Part shown: piece by piece, positions 11,096 to 20,948 of the stretch
How the letters are laid out: each line of letters starts with the position of its first letter
Numbering within the stretch: position 1 is the first letter of the stretch
From: Synechococcus sp. NB0720_010
GTDB taxonomy: Bacteria; Cyanobacteriota; Cyanobacteriia; PCC-6307; Cyanobiaceae
Assembly: GCF_023078835.1 (NCBI RefSeq)
Contig: NZ_CP090898.1
Location: 1,242,045 to 1,306,044 of the forward strand
Direction of reading: 5' to 3'
Length of the DNA stretch: 64,000 nucleotides
Position numbers and translations under genes: made by a program
Notes under the pieces: model-generated
Databases searched by the model: none
Seen by the model: the letters and a program-made list of their open reading frames with translations, nothing else
What the model was told of the DNA's origin: nothing

Positions 11096-11667
11096 GCCGC
11101 CAAGACCTTGCGCAGAAAACTGCGGCGATGCAGCTGCGTTGGCCCAAGGGAGAGGACGGCGGCGCGGTGTTGGGCGGTTCCATAGCCAGCGTGGCGCTCG
11201 AAGCCATAGCCGGGATAGCGCTGCGCGAGCCGGACCAGTAGGGCATCCCGCGCCTGCTTGGCCAGGACGCTGGCCGCCGCAATCTCCAGGTGCGCGCTGT
11301 CCCCGCGCACGACGGTCTCCTGGGAGCCGGACCACAGGCGCAGGGGCAGGTTGCCATCCACCAGGACGTGATCTGGGGCCGGGGAGCCCAGACGCTGCAG
11401 GGCCCGCAGCATGGCCCGTTCAGTGGCACTGCGAATCCCGAAGCCATCGACTTCCTGGGCCGAGGCCTGGCCCAGGGCCCAGGACTCGGCCTGCTCCAGG
11501 ATCAAAGGGACCAGCTGCGAGCGGCGCTTGGCGGAAAGGGCCTTGCTGTCGGTCAGTCCAGCCGCCGAGAGGGTCTCCCGGGCTGCATCGCTCAACACGA
11601 CGGCACCGGCGAAGACGGGGCCAAACCAACAGCCCCGTCCCACTTCATCGACCCCAGCGATCCGCAT
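11092..11667 (-). CDS. rnhB: Ribonuclease HII
   Basis: 191 residues. Opens with [22 protein letters not shown], the DEVGRG motif with two of the catalytic acids; [21 protein letters not shown] and [17 protein letters not shown] complete the RNase HII pattern. It cleaves RNA in RNA-DNA hybrids and single ribonucleotides in DNA. It lies 14 bases after rne on the same strand, so the two are very likely one transcript. GLTDSKAL is the conserved substrate-binding stretch. Confidence 0.96.
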   Translation of the reverse strand: MRIAGVDEVGRGCWFGPVFAGAVVLSDAARETLSAAGLTDSKALSAKRRSQLVPLILEQAESWALGQASAQEVDGFGIRSATERAMLRALQRLGSPAPDHVLVDGNLPLRLWSGSQETVVRGDSAHLEIAAASVLAKQARDALLVRLAQRYPGYGFERHAGYGTAQHRAAVLSLGPTQLHRRSFLRKVLAA

Positions 11668-11681
11668 CGCCCGCTTTGGGC

Positions 11682-13721
11682 TCAGTCGCTCGCCGAGGAA
11701 CGGCGGCGGCGACGGCGGGGCTCACCGTTGTCGTCGACCTCCTCCACAACAGGAACAGCAACCACCGAGGCTGCAGCAACAGGGGCCTCTTCGGTGACCG
11801 CAACCGCACTGCTGCGGGTGCGCGTCCGAGTGCGGCCAGCGCGGGCCGGAGCCTCGTCTGCGGGAGCGGGTGAAGCCGCGGAATCAACGATCGCCACCGC
11901 CGGCAGTGGGGCCTCAGTGATCGCCACTTCTGTAATCGAGACCGTCGGCAGGGGTGTGATCGCCACACCCGTGGGTTCGGCCTGGGCGACAGCCACCGGA
12001 GCGGGTGTCGCGCCATGGCCGTTGCTGTTGGCAGTACTTCCGCCGCGACCGCGGCGGCGGCGGCGGGGACCGGCGGCGGCCAACTGCTGACGGGCCTCCT
12101 CGAGGACCGCCTCGGCGTCTTGACCTGGACGCACCACCCGCACCAACAGGTTGTCGGGATTGGGGGCGGGATCCAAGAGCAGGGCTGGGTTCAGACCCAA
12201 CCAGCCGTAGACCAACTCCTGCTCAGGCTCCATCGGCACAGCGACCAATTCAGGCTCAGGCCGGCGGTTATGGCCTTCCGAGCTGGCGGCAGCAGAACTC
12301 TCAGCCTGGCCGGTGGCCAGCGAGGCGCTGTCCTCGTAGGCCGCCACCACCTCGCCCTCGGAGCCGCGGCCACCGCGACCACGTCCGCGGCGGCGGCCAC
12401 CACTACCGCTCTCCAGTGCCGCCGGGGTTGAGGCTTCAGCACGGGCCGAGGCGGCCGAGCGAACCAAGCCGGAGACGCTGGCCAGGGGCTGGAGGGTGTC
12501 CTGTCCAGGCAGCACCACCACATGACCCAGACCGCCGCAACTGGGGCAGGCCCGGCCAAACAGCTCATAAATGTTCTGCCCCTGGCGCTTGCGGGTGAGT
12601 TCCACCAGGCCCAGTTCGCTGATCTGGGCGATCTGGGGACGGGCCGAATCGGAGCGCACCTCAGAGGTGAAGTGCTCCAGTAGCTGGAGCTGATCGCGCC
12701 TGGACTCCATATCGATGAAGTCGATGATCACGACACCACCGATGTTGCGCAGCTTCAGTTGGCGCGCAATTTCTGTCGCCGCCTCATAGTTGGTCCAGAG
12801 CACCGTCTCGCGGGCATTGGCCGAGCGGGTGAAGGAACCCGAGTTGACGTCAATGACGGTCAGGGCCTCGGTCGGCTCGATGATCACGTAACCGCCCGAG
12901 GGCAGATCCACCCGGGGCTTCAGGGCATCGCGAATCGCCGCATTGACCTTGTAGTGCTCAAGGATTTCGGTGGGCTCGCTGTGATGCTCCACCAGCACCT
13001 GCTGATGGTCACTACCCAAGAAGGTGTTGACCCGGGCGACCGCGTCGGGCGCGTCCACCACGATCCGCGCCAGCTCAGGGGTGTAGTGATCGCGCAGGAT
13101 GCGATGGATGAAGTCGTCATCCCGGTTGAGCAGCACCGGGGGCGTCGCTGCCTCAGCGGCCGTCTGAATGGCCTCCCACTGGCGCAGCAGCGCCTCAAGA
13201 TCGTCAATGAGCTGCTCTTCGCTGATGCCCTCCGCTTCGGTTCGGATCAGCAGACCAGCCCCAGGGGGCTTGATCAGGACGCCAAGGGCACGGAGGCGAT
13301 TGCGCTCACTCTCAGCAGTGATCCGGCGCGAAATATTGACCCCTTGGCCGTGGGGCTGCAGCACCAAGAAACGACCCGGCAGGGTGAGATTTCCGGTCAG
13401 ACGGGGCCCTTTGGTGCCCGTGGGCTCCTTCATCACCTGAACCAGCACCTTCTGGCGGGGCTCGAGCAATTCCGTGATGCCAACGGTGCCCTTCTTCAGG
13501 CGAAGGGGACCGAGGTCGGTGACATGAATAAAGCCGTTCTTCTCGCCCTCTCCGATGTTGACGAAGGCCGCGTCAATGCCGGGCAGGACGTTCTCGATCG
13601 TCCCGAGATACACGTCGCCGATTTGGTAGCGACCCTGTGCGACGACAAGCTCGTCAACACGCTCATCGGTGAGAACAGCGGCAATCCGCAGTTGCTCGGC
13701 GATGACGATCTGCTGGGGCAT
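11682..13721 (-). CDS. rne: Ribonuclease E/G
   Basis: 679 residues. Residues about 35-115 form the S1 domain ([23 protein letters not shown] in part). The catalytic core has [10 protein letters not shown] and VIIDFIDM, matching the two metal-binding Asp of E. coli RNase E, and CPSCGGLG is the zinc-link region. The remaining C-terminal 270 residues are low complexity, with Arg/Gly tracts ([20 protein letters not shown]). The extreme C-terminus contains RRRRRRSSA (residues 669-677), the nonapeptide known to recruit polynucleotide phosphorylase in cyanobacteria. The enzyme starts mRNA decay and processes rRNA and tRNA. Co-oriented with rnhB and preceded by a long gene-free leader. Confidence 0.96.
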   Translation of the reverse strand: MPQQIVIAEQLRIAAVLTDERVDELVVAQGRYQIGDVYLGTIENVLPGIDAAFVNIGEGEKNGFIHVTDLGPLRLKKGTVGITELLEPRQKVLVQVMKEPTGTKGPRLTGNLTLPGRFLVLQPHGQGVNISRRITAESERNRLRALGVLIKPPGAGLLIRTEAEGISEEQLIDDLEALLRQWEAIQTAAEAATPPVLLNRDDDFIHRILRDHYTPELARIVVDAPDAVARVNTFLGSDHQQVLVEHHSEPTEILEHYKVNAAIRDALKPRVDLPSGGYVIIEPTEALTVIDVNSGSFTRSANARETVLWTNYEAATEIARQLKLRNIGGVVIIDFIDMESRRDQLQLLEHFTSEVRSDSARPQIAQISELGLVELTRKRQGQNIYELFGRACPSCGGLGHVVVLPGQDTLQPLASVSGLVRSAASARAEASTPAALESGSGGRRRGRGRGGRGSEGEVVAAYEDSASLATGQAESSAAASSEGHNRRPEPELVAVPMEPEQELVYGWLGLNPALLLDPAPNPDNLLVRVVRPGQDAEAVLEEARQQLAAAGPRRRRRGRGGSTANSNGHGATPAPVAVAQAEPTGVAITPLPTVSITEVAITEAPLPAVAIVDSAASPAPADEAPARAGRTRTRTRSSAVAVTEEAPVAAASVVAVPVVEEVDDNGEPRRRRRRSSASD

Positions 13722-14126
13722 GGAAGGTCAGGAGATGACCTGCGCAGGGCAGGAGGGGATAAGAAATGACGAACCCAACGCAGCGCGTTGGCCTGAGACA
13801 GAGATCTGATCGCGGCATCGCCGATGCCGGGTGACTCCTGCCCGTGGGATGTGAAAAAAGCTCAGAGCGCGACGCCGAGGCTGAGGCTGCGGCGAAAGGT
13901 GGGGCGTTCAACCATCGAGGCTGAACACGAAAGAGTTGCGGGTGCCAATTGGTGCCCGTCTGAACAGCGCCGCCTGGAGCGACTTTCAGGAAGGGAAACT
14001 CGTGAAAGCTGCTGAGGAAGTTCCGATCGCTCTTAGCCAACATCGGCTGGCCGGGCGAGGGAGAGATCAATCAACCGACTTCGGTCAATCATCTGCCGTC
14101 CTGAACGCAAGCTAGCACGGTTGATT
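13722..14126 (-). promoter_or_regulatory. Gene-free rne upstream region, likely long 5' leader
   Basis: 405 bases with no supported gene. On the minus strand an extended -10 (TGCTAGCTT, hexamer at 14109-14114) lies just after the upstream radical SAM gene and would give an rne leader of about 380 bases. Long leaders used for autoregulation by RNase E itself are known for rne in E. coli and reported in cyanobacteria. Small inverted repeats occur, for example ACCGA/TCGGT near 14076 and the palindrome CCAATTGG near 13948. Function here is inferred from position and length. Confidence 0.5.
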
Positions 14127-16790
14127 TCAAGAGCCAGAAGGGCTTTGCAGCAGTAACGAACGCCGCCGCAAACCGACCATGGCCAGCGGCAAAGCCAAGC
14201 TGGTTGAGAACCACTGCTGCAGCTGTTCCGGCTTCAAACTGCGGCCTGCAGGATCGACCACCGCGCTGTACTGGAGCTCCTGAAGATCCGGGTCCTCAGC
14301 CGAGCGGGGACGCCGTTCAACCTGCTGGAGATAGGGCCGCAAATCCCGCTGCCTCGCTCGACCTTTCTTATCGGTGTCCTCCCAAATCCAGGACTCCTGA
14401 GCCAGCAGTTGGGAGACCGCCTCGTCCCACACCTCGGGAGCAGCCATGGCATGGCCCTGCTCGACGCGCCACTGCACAGCCCAGGTCGCACCCGAGAGCT
14501 CCTGGGACAAGCTTGAGCCGAAGACCTCCACGGGGTAGACCTCCAGCAGCGCAAACCCAGGGGGAAGTTGGCGTTGCAACTGCTGGCGGGCGTGCTCAGG
14601 ATCGAGCGTGGCCGTGAACTCGATATCCATCCATTCCCCATCGGCCTCGGCGCCCAGGGGGAGAGCCAAGGCAAATTGCACCCGAGGCAGGGGATGGAAG
14701 CCCCCGGTGAAGCTCGCCGGCAAACGCGAACGGCGTAGGGCCCGCTCCATCAGGCGCACCAAATCCAGGTGACTCAGCAGGGCCAAGGACCCTGTTTTGG
14801 CAAAGCGGAAGCGCAGGCGCTGCACACGCTCACTGGCGGGAGGCCGCTGGGGGCTCGGCTCAGGAATCTGCGGAGGGGCCACCACCACGTTGTGCCCCAA
14901 CTCGGGGCCACAGACACCGCAGCTGCTGCAGCCCTCAAAGGAGCAGTCCGGCACCACCGCAGCAGCCAGGGCATTGCGCAGGTCCTCGGCCAGCCAGGTT
15001 TTCTCGACCCCTGAATCAATGTGGTCCCAGGGCAGGGGCTGAGCGCAGAAGGCCGCCAGATCACTGGGGTCCATGCCCTCAGCGGAACTCCACTCCCCCA
15101 TCTCAAGCTCGCGGTAGCGCCCGCCCAGATCGGCCGCCTCAATCGCATCGGTCCAGGCCTGATAGGTGCGATCCGCCGCTTCAAACCAGGCATCCAACCC
15201 GGCCCCGGCGCGCCAGGCCGCCTCAATCACGGGCGCGAGGCGCCGGTCCCCCCGCCCGACAAAGTCCTCCATCGCCGAGAGGCGCACATCGGTGAAATTC
15301 GTCTTCAGCCCGCGCAGTTGGCGCAGGGCCTCCCGCAAGAGCTGCTGCCGGCGAACAAATTCAGCCGTGCTGACGCTGTGCCACTGGAAGGGGGTGTGGG
15401 GCTTGGGGGTGAAATTGCTGATGGTGAGGTTGAGCTCCAACCGCCCCAGATCACGGCACTGCTGTTGCAAGGAGCGGCAGGTCTCCGCAATGCCCAGGAC
15501 GTCGGAATCGGTCTCCCCCGGCAGGCCGATCATGAAATAGAGCTTGACCTTGCGATAGCCGCTCTCCATCGCGGTGCGGATCCCCCGCAGCAGCTCGGCG
15601 TCGGTCAGGCCCTTGTTGACGATGTCCCGCAGGCGCTGGGTGCCGGCCTCGGGCGCAAAGGTCAAGCCCGCCTTGCGGGTCCCGCCCAGGATGTGGGCGA
15701 TGTTCTCGTCGAAGCGGTCGACCCGCTGACTGGGCAGGGTCAAGGTGACGTTCTTATCGGCGAGGCGGTTGCGCAGCTCCACCCCCACCGCCGGCAGGGC
15801 CAGGTAGTCCGAGCAGCTCAGGGAGAGCAAGGAGAAATCGGAATAGCCCGTGCGCTCCATGCCTGTTTCGATGGCCTCCACCACGGCCTGTGGTTCCACG
15901 TCCCGGGCAGGACGGGTGAGCATCCCTGGCTGGCAGAAGCGGCAGCCCCGCGTACAGCCGCGGCGAATCTCCACGGTGAGGCGGTCGTGAACCGTCTCGA
16001 TATGGGGCACCAAACCCATGGCGTAGTGGGGCATGGGCGTCGCGGTGCGGCGCATCACCCGCTTGGGGACCCCGGGATGCAGCGGCTGCTGGCTCACCCC
16101 GTCGGGGCCAGGTCCATAGAGGGAGGGGACATAGACCCCTGGCACCTGGGCCAGATCCAACAGCAGCGCGCGGCGACTGAGGCCCGCAGCCTTGGCCTCC
16201 GCGACCACTAGGCCGAGCTCGGGGAGGACCTCCTCGCCGTCCCCCAGGACAATGAAATCGAAAAAGGCGGCGAAGGGCTCGGGGTTACTGGTGGCGGTGG
16301 GGCCGCCGGCAAAAATCAACGGCGGGGCCTCTGGATCGCCCAGGGGGAGATCACCGCGATCGGCCGCCCGCACAGGGACCTGGGCCAACTCCAACATCGC
16401 CAGGATGTTGGTGGCGCCGAGTTCGTAACTCAGCGAGAAGCCGAGAATGTCGAAGGCGGGCAGCGGCCGGCGGCTTTCCACCGCGAAGAGGGGCTGCCCC
16501 CGCTCACGCAAACGCTGGGCGAGATCCGGGCCCGGCAGGTAACTGCGGTCACACAGCTGACCCGGAACGCTGTTGAGGATCGAATAGAGAATGATGTGGC
16601 CGGTGTTGCTCGAGCCGACCTCGTAGATCTCGGGATAAGTCAGGGCCCAGCGCACGTCGGCGGCCGGCCAGACCTGATCCCAGTCCCGCTCCTGCACCCC
16701 CAACTCGTTGCCGAGATACCGGCCTGGCTTGGCGATGCTGCGATCCACCAGGGCGTCGAAATCCACCGGTGCATCGAAAACGGCGGTCAC
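14127..16790 (-). CDS. Radical SAM protein fused to DUF2344 (TIGR03960-type)
   Basis: 887 residues from GTG 16790. The frame is open to an ATG at 16874, but that leaves only 26 bases to the divergent dapL, and family similarity begins near KPGRYLGNELG. Order: N-terminal region with a possible cobalamin-binding-like fold, radical SAM core with RRGCTRGCRFCQPGM (CxxxCxxC for the 4Fe-4S cluster), and from about residue 680 a DUF2344 domain (RFRFAKTGSLALLSHLDLVRLMERA). The two parts are separate genes in some bacteria and often lie next to rne/rng, as here. A Cys cluster CSFEGCSSCGVCG precedes DUF2344. The reaction is not established; RNA modification is a reasonable guess from the neighbour. Confidence 0.88.
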   Translation of the reverse strand: MTAVFDAPVDFDALVDRSIAKPGRYLGNELGVQERDWDQVWPAADVRWALTYPEIYEVGSSNTGHIILYSILNSVPGQLCDRSYLPGPDLAQRLRERGQPLFAVESRRPLPAFDILGFSLSYELGATNILAMLELAQVPVRAADRGDLPLGDPEAPPLIFAGGPTATSNPEPFAAFFDFIVLGDGEEVLPELGLVVAEAKAAGLSRRALLLDLAQVPGVYVPSLYGPGPDGVSQQPLHPGVPKRVMRRTATPMPHYAMGLVPHIETVHDRLTVEIRRGCTRGCRFCQPGMLTRPARDVEPQAVVEAIETGMERTGYSDFSLLSLSCSDYLALPAVGVELRNRLADKNVTLTLPSQRVDRFDENIAHILGGTRKAGLTFAPEAGTQRLRDIVNKGLTDAELLRGIRTAMESGYRKVKLYFMIGLPGETDSDVLGIAETCRSLQQQCRDLGRLELNLTISNFTPKPHTPFQWHSVSTAEFVRRQQLLREALRQLRGLKTNFTDVRLSAMEDFVGRGDRRLAPVIEAAWRAGAGLDAWFEAADRTYQAWTDAIEAADLGGRYRELEMGEWSSAEGMDPSDLAAFCAQPLPWDHIDSGVEKTWLAEDLRNALAAAVVPDCSFEGCSSCGVCGPELGHNVVVAPPQIPEPSPQRPPASERVQRLRFRFAKTGSLALLSHLDLVRLMERALRRSRLPASFTGGFHPLPRVQFALALPLGAEADGEWMDIEFTATLDPEHARQQLQRQLPPGFALLEVYPVEVFGSSLSQELSGATWAVQWRVEQGHAMAAPEVWDEAVSQLLAQESWIWEDTDKKGRARQRDLRPYLQQVERRPRSAEDPDLQELQYSAVVDPAGRSLKPEQLQQWFSTSLALPLAMVGLRRRSLLLQSPSGS

Positions 16791-16900
16791 AACAGCAGGC
16801 CCTGCACTGACTCGATCGTATGCAGAGGCACCCCAGGGGAGCCCCCTCCGCATAGGACAATCCGGCCAGTACAACCGGGTCCGCGCGACCCTTCGCTGAG

Positions 16901-18151
16901 ATGGCCCAGGTCAACGGCAACTACCTCAAGCTCAAAGCGGGCTACCTCTTCCCTGAAATCGCACGTCGCGTCAAAGCTTTCAGCGAAGCGAACCCCAACG
17001 CTCCGATCATTCGCCTGGGCATTGGCGATGTCACCGAGCCCCTGCCCCAGGCCTGCCGCGATGCCATGAAGGCGGCCATCGACGAGATGGGAACCCGGGA
17101 GGGCTTCCATGGCTACGGCCCCGAGCAGGGCTACGCCTGGCTGCGCGAGAAGATCGCTACCCATGATTTCCAGGCCCGCGGCTGCGAGATCAGCGCCGAG
17201 GAGATCTTTGTCTCTGACGGCTCGAAGTGCGATAGCTCGAACATCCTCGACATCCTGGGCACCGGCAACCGCATTGCCGTCACCGATCCCGTCTACCCGG
17301 TGTACGTCGACAGCAACGTCATGGCGGGCCGCACGGGCGATGCCGATGACGCGGGCCAGTACGGCGGCCTGACCTACCTGCCCATCAGCGCCGACAACGG
17401 CTTCAGCGCCCAGATCCCCAGCGAGAAGGTGGATCTGATCTACCTCTGCTTCCCCAATAACCCCACGGGGGCGGTGGCAACGAAGGAGCAGCTCAAGGCC
17501 TGGGTGGACTACGCCCGCGCCAACGATGCCCTGATCCTGTTTGACGCGGCCTATGAGGCCTTCATCCAGGACCCCTCGCTGCCTCACTCCATCTACGAGA
17601 TCGAGGGGGCCCGGGACTGCGCCATCGAGTTCCGCTCCTTCTCCAAGAACGCCGGTTTCACCGGCACCCGCTGCGCCCTGACCGTGGTGCCCCGTGGCCT
17701 AATGGGCACGGCCGCCAATGGCGAGAAGGTGGAACTCTGGGGCCTCTGGAACCGCCGCCAGTGCACCAAGTTCAACGGTGTCAGCTACATCGTTCAACGC
17801 GGCGCCGAAGCGGTCTATTCCGCGGACGGCCAAGCCCAGGTCAAAGGGCTGATCAGCTTCTACATGGAGAACGCCGCGATCATTCGCCGCGAACTCAGCG
17901 ATGCAGGCCTGACGGTCTACGGCGGCGAGCAGGCTCCCTATGTCTGGATCAAGACCCCGGCCGGCGTGGACTCCTGGGGCTTCTTCGATCTGCTCTTGAG
18001 CCAAGCCAACGTGGTCGGCACCCCCGGCAGTGGTTTTGGTGCCGCGGGCGAAGGCTATTTCCGTCTTTCGGCCTTCAACAGCCGCGAGAACGTCAACGAA
18101 GCCATGCGCCGGATCAAGGCCGCCCTCGCCCCTGCTGCCGCTGCGGCCTGA
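16901..18151 (+). CDS. dapL: LL-diaminopimelate aminotransferase
   Basis: 416 residues, about the family length. [20 protein letters not shown] is the typical N-terminus of this fold-type I PLP enzyme, and [12 protein letters not shown] (about residue 250) carries the PLP-binding Lys. [16 protein letters not shown] and DAAYEAF are further family motifs. It converts tetrahydrodipicolinate directly to LL-diaminopimelate, the lysine and peptidoglycan route of cyanobacteria and plants. Divergent from the radical SAM gene and 45 bases upstream of clpS. Confidence 0.96.
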   Translation: MAQVNGNYLKLKAGYLFPEIARRVKAFSEANPNAPIIRLGIGDVTEPLPQACRDAMKAAIDEMGTREGFHGYGPEQGYAWLREKIATHDFQARGCEISAEEIFVSDGSKCDSSNILDILGTGNRIAVTDPVYPVYVDSNVMAGRTGDADDAGQYGGLTYLPISADNGFSAQIPSEKVDLIYLCFPNNPTGAVATKEQLKAWVDYARANDALILFDAAYEAFIQDPSLPHSIYEIEGARDCAIEFRSFSKNAGFTGTRCALTVVPRGLMGTAANGEKVELWGLWNRRQCTKFNGVSYIVQRGAEAVYSADGQAQVKGLISFYMENAAIIRRELSDAGLTVYGGEQAPYVWIKTPAGVDSWGFFDLLLSQANVVGTPGSGFGAAGEGYFRLSAFNSRENVNEAMRRIKAALAPAAAAA

Positions 18152-18196
18152 GGCGCTGACTAAAGTCCCTACCTCGTCATACCGGAGCTGATCAGG

Positions 18197-18517
18197 ATGA
18201 TCCGATCAACTCAGGCGCCTGGCCGCGAGAGCGGCGGCGCCGCTGTGATGGAAAAAGCGCCGGAGCGGGTGCGCAAACCCTCGCCCCGCTACAAGGTGCT
18301 GCTCCACAACGACCCGGTGAACACCATGGAATACGTGGTGACCACCCTGCGGCAGGTGGTGCCCTCCCTGAGTGAGCAGGACGCCATCGCCGTGATGATG
18401 GAGGCCCACAACACCGGCGTGGGCCTGGTGATCGTCTGCGATATCGAGCCGGCGGAGTTCTACAGCGAAACCCTGAAGGCCAAGGGTCTCTCCAGCACGA
18501 TCGAGCCCGAAGACTGA
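18197..18517 (+). CDS. clpS: ATP-dependent Clp protease adaptor ClpS
   Basis: 106 residues. YKVLLHNDPVNTMEYVVTTL and MMEAHNTGVGLVIVC form the ClpS fold; NDPVNTMEYV corresponds to the N-degron pocket motif (NDDxTPMEFV in E. coli), with the second Asp replaced by Pro, a cyanobacterial form. ClpS hands N-degron substrates to ClpA/ClpC. The first 25 residues are a variable extension. The TGA shares its A with the ATG of the next gene, so the two genes are translationally coupled. Confidence 0.93.
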   Translation: MIRSTQAPGRESGGAAVMEKAPERVRKPSPRYKVLLHNDPVNTMEYVVTTLRQVVPSLSEQDAIAVMMEAHNTGVGLVIVCDIEPAEFYSETLKAKGLSSTIEPED

Positions 18518-19332
18518 TGCAGTCCCCCACCAGATCAACGTTGCACTGGTGGGGGACGCTGCTCTACGTCCCGGTCCTCTACGGATTGGGTTGGCTCAGC
18601 TCGCGGCCGCTGGCGCTGGTCTTCCCCCAATGGCGCCCTGACCAGGTGGACCTGGCTGGGGTGGTGGTTTCGCTGCTGCTACTGCTACTGACCCTGCCTT
18701 GGCGCTTGCGCCGCAGCTGGGGTGTCGACCATCCCTGGCAACAGCTCGGGGTTGTGGTGCGTCCCACCGCGGGCCTTCGCGCCTTCCTTCGCGGGCTGCT
18801 CAAGGCCGCTGGGCTGCTGTTCGGTGTGGTGGTGGTCCTGCTGCTCAGCGGCCAGAGCCAATGGCAGGGACAACTCACGGCCGGCCAAGTGCTCAACGCC
18901 ATCGCCCTGCTGCTCGGGGTGGGATTCGCCGAGGAGTTGCTCTTTCGTGGTTGGCTCTGGGGCGAATTGGAGCTGCTGGGGGGCCGGCAACGGGCCATCG
19001 GGCTCCAGGCCGCGTTCTTTGCCCTGGTGCATCCCTGGTACCAGCTGCCCCCCATCGAAGCCATCGCCCTGTTGGTGGGACTGGTGCTACTGGGCCTCGC
19101 CTTAGCGCTGCAAAGACGCGCCGATCAAGGGGCACTCTGGGGATCCATTGGCCTACACGGCGGCTTAGTCGGGGGCTGGTTTGCGCTTCAGGCCGGACTG
19201 ATCAGCCTGCCGGCAACCGCACCCGTTTGGCTGCTGGGTCCAGGTGGCGCCAATCCCAACCCGATCGGAGGCCTGCTGGGTTGGGCCGGACTGGCGGGGT
19301 TGATCGTGGTGCGCCGTCGCTGGTGGCGCTGA
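18517..19332 (+). CDS. CPBP family intramembrane metalloprotease
   Basis: 271 residues, strongly hydrophobic with about seven membrane segments. GFAEELLFRGWLWGELE has the EExxxR motif of CPBP (CaaX-protease/bacteriocin-processing/Abi) glutamic proteases; FFALVH and IGLHGG supply the conserved His positions. Overlaps clpS by one base and ends 1 base before the convergent radical SAM gene. A link between ClpS-dependent turnover and membrane proteolysis is only suggested by the coupling. Confidence 0.87.
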   Translation: MQSPTRSTLHWWGTLLYVPVLYGLGWLSSRPLALVFPQWRPDQVDLAGVVVSLLLLLLTLPWRLRRSWGVDHPWQQLGVVVRPTAGLRAFLRGLLKAAGLLFGVVVVLLLSGQSQWQGQLTAGQVLNAIALLLGVGFAEELLFRGWLWGELELLGGRQRAIGLQAAFFALVHPWYQLPPIEAIALLVGLVLLGLALALQRRADQGALWGSIGLHGGLVGGWFALQAGLISLPATAPVWLLGPGGANPNPIGGLLGWAGLAGLIVVRRRWWR

Positions 19333-19333
19333 T

Positions 19334-20920
19334 CTAACGGGTCGCCGTTGCCAAGGCCTTTCGCCCCTCGACCGGAGCGCGCAACGCCTCCTCCAGTGGA
19401 GCCGTGCCGTAATCACGCTCCAAGAGATCAATCACCGTGCGACCAAAGTCGGCGGGATTGCGCTCAAACGCCTCCAGGCAAATGCGCCCAAAGGTGCTGC
19501 CCATCGGTTCGGGGTTCCAGAGGAGTTGCCGCGCCGTCCAGGGAAGCATGCTCATCGGGTTGTAGCCCGGCTTGATCAGGCCCTGATCAAAGCCGTACTG
19601 CTCCAGGTGCGTGTGGGGTTGCAAGCCAATGAAAAAGATCGCGGGCTCAACCTTGTCGGCACCAAAAATGCGCTCCAGCTCGCGGTGGTAGGCAACGGTC
19701 TGACGAATCGTCTCCGGACGCTCGTCGATGACGTTGAAGGAGTAGTTCACCGAGACGTGCTCCTTGAAGCCAGCCTCGGCCAAGAGGCGACAGTTCTCAA
19801 GCACGGTGCGGAGGTTGTAGCCCATCCGCATCTTGCGCACGAGCTCCTGGGACCCCGAGGTAATGCCGATCTCGAAGTAGTCCATGCCGGTGTCGACCAT
19901 CAGCTGGGCCAGCTCGGCGTCGAGGTTGTCGGCTCGGATGTAGGCCGCCCAGCGGATGTCCGTCCAGCCCTGGGCCTTTACCGCCCGCAGAAGCTCCTTG
20001 GCATCGTCGATGTAGCGGCGCGCCGGGATGAATTGCGCATCGGTGAACCAGAAGCCGCGCACCCCACGCCGATAGAGCTGATGCATCTCGGCGATGACCT
20101 CCTCGACGGGATTGACCCGGACGGCCTTGCCCTCCACCACCGTGTAGACGCAGTAGCAGCAGTTGTGGGGGCAGCCCCGCTTGGTCTGAACGCCGACGTA
20201 GAAGTCGCCCCCATCGAGATACCAATCCAGCTGGGGCCAAATCGAGGCGATGTAGTCGTAGTCGCAGGCCGTCTTCTCCATGCCGGAGGGCTGCTCATGA
20301 ATCAGACCGGGCCGAGGCGCTTCACCCGCCAGAAAACAGCGCTCGCCCTCGAGGGACTCCCCACGCAGGAGCTTCTCGAGCAAGGGCTCTCCTTCGCCAA
20401 CGGAGACCACGGTGCCCCGGGGTAGCCGTTTGCCGAGCTGTTCGTAGAAGACGCTGACCGCGCCTCCGCCCAAGACCGCCTGGGCCTCTGGGTGATGACG
20501 GCGCGCGCGCTTCAGGCCACGGCGGACCAAGCGCAAATTGCGCCAGAGCTCCCCGTAAAAGGAGGCCATCAAACGCAACCCGCCAAAGGCACCGCGCAGA
20601 CGGCGAACGGGATTCAGGGCGTAGAAGACCTCAAAGGAGTTCTGCAGAGGGTTGCCCCCGCGACCATCCACCGGGGCATAGATCTGAATGTCCCGCCAGG
20701 AAAAGACCAGAACGGTGGGCCGGAAGCTCTCGATCCGCTCCAGCAGCACCGCCTCGACATCCAGCAGGGGGACAGCAGCCAGATCAAGGATCTGCTGGGC
20801 CAGTCCGGGGAATTGTTTGTGCAGATGATCGGCCAGATACACCGGGCCAATCGGGAAAATCGGATTGCAGGGGAGCCGCACGAGCAACACCCGCTGATCA
20901 GCTGGCGGTAGTGGTCTCAA
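19334..20920 (-). CDS. B12-binding-type radical SAM protein (possible PSII high-light acclimation family)
   Basis: About 528 residues if the TTG at 20920 is used (LRPLPPADQRVLLVRLP). The frame is open to 21088, but that overlaps cofG, which ends at 20949; the start is uncertain. N-terminal region (RVLLVRLPCNPIFPIGPVYLA, VLVFSWRDIQIY, VLGGGAVSVF) resembles a cobalamin-binding domain, followed by a radical SAM core with KRGCPHNCCYCVY (CxxxCxxC). I recall the name 'photosystem II high light acclimation radical SAM protein' for this cyanobacterial family; the biochemical reaction is unknown to me. It lies in tandem with cofG, 1 kb from psbA. Confidence 0.75.
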   Translation of the reverse strand: MRPLPPADQRVLLVRLPCNPIFPIGPVYLADHLHKQFPGLAQQILDLAAVPLLDVEAVLLERIESFRPTVLVFSWRDIQIYAPVDGRGGNPLQNSFEVFYALNPVRRLRGAFGGLRLMASFYGELWRNLRLVRRGLKRARRHHPEAQAVLGGGAVSVFYEQLGKRLPRGTVVSVGEGEPLLEKLLRGESLEGERCFLAGEAPRPGLIHEQPSGMEKTACDYDYIASIWPQLDWYLDGGDFYVGVQTKRGCPHNCCYCVYTVVEGKAVRVNPVEEVIAEMHQLYRRGVRGFWFTDAQFIPARRYIDDAKELLRAVKAQGWTDIRWAAYIRADNLDAELAQLMVDTGMDYFEIGITSGSQELVRKMRMGYNLRTVLENCRLLAEAGFKEHVSVNYSFNVIDERPETIRQTVAYHRELERIFGADKVEPAIFFIGLQPHTHLEQYGFDQGLIKPGYNPMSMLPWTARQLLWNPEPMGSTFGRICLEAFERNPADFGRTVIDLLERDYGTAPLEEALRAPVEGRKALATATR

Positions 20921-20948
20921 GCTGCGACGCCCATGGCGAAGTTGGACG

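Noticed and set aside
12759-13769. 336-codon plus-strand frame opposite rne
   Set aside because: Shadow of the RNase E catalytic region; no domain, no ribosome-binding site, and rne is unmistakable.
15021-16211. 396-codon plus-strand frame opposite the radical SAM/DUF2344 gene
   Set aside because: Translation is Gly/Leu/Gln-rich without family features; the real gene on the other strand has all radical SAM motifs.
16791-16874. Upstream ATG start for the radical SAM/DUF2344 protein
   Set aside because: It would leave 26 bases for two divergent promoters and adds residues without family similarity; GTG 16790 fits better.
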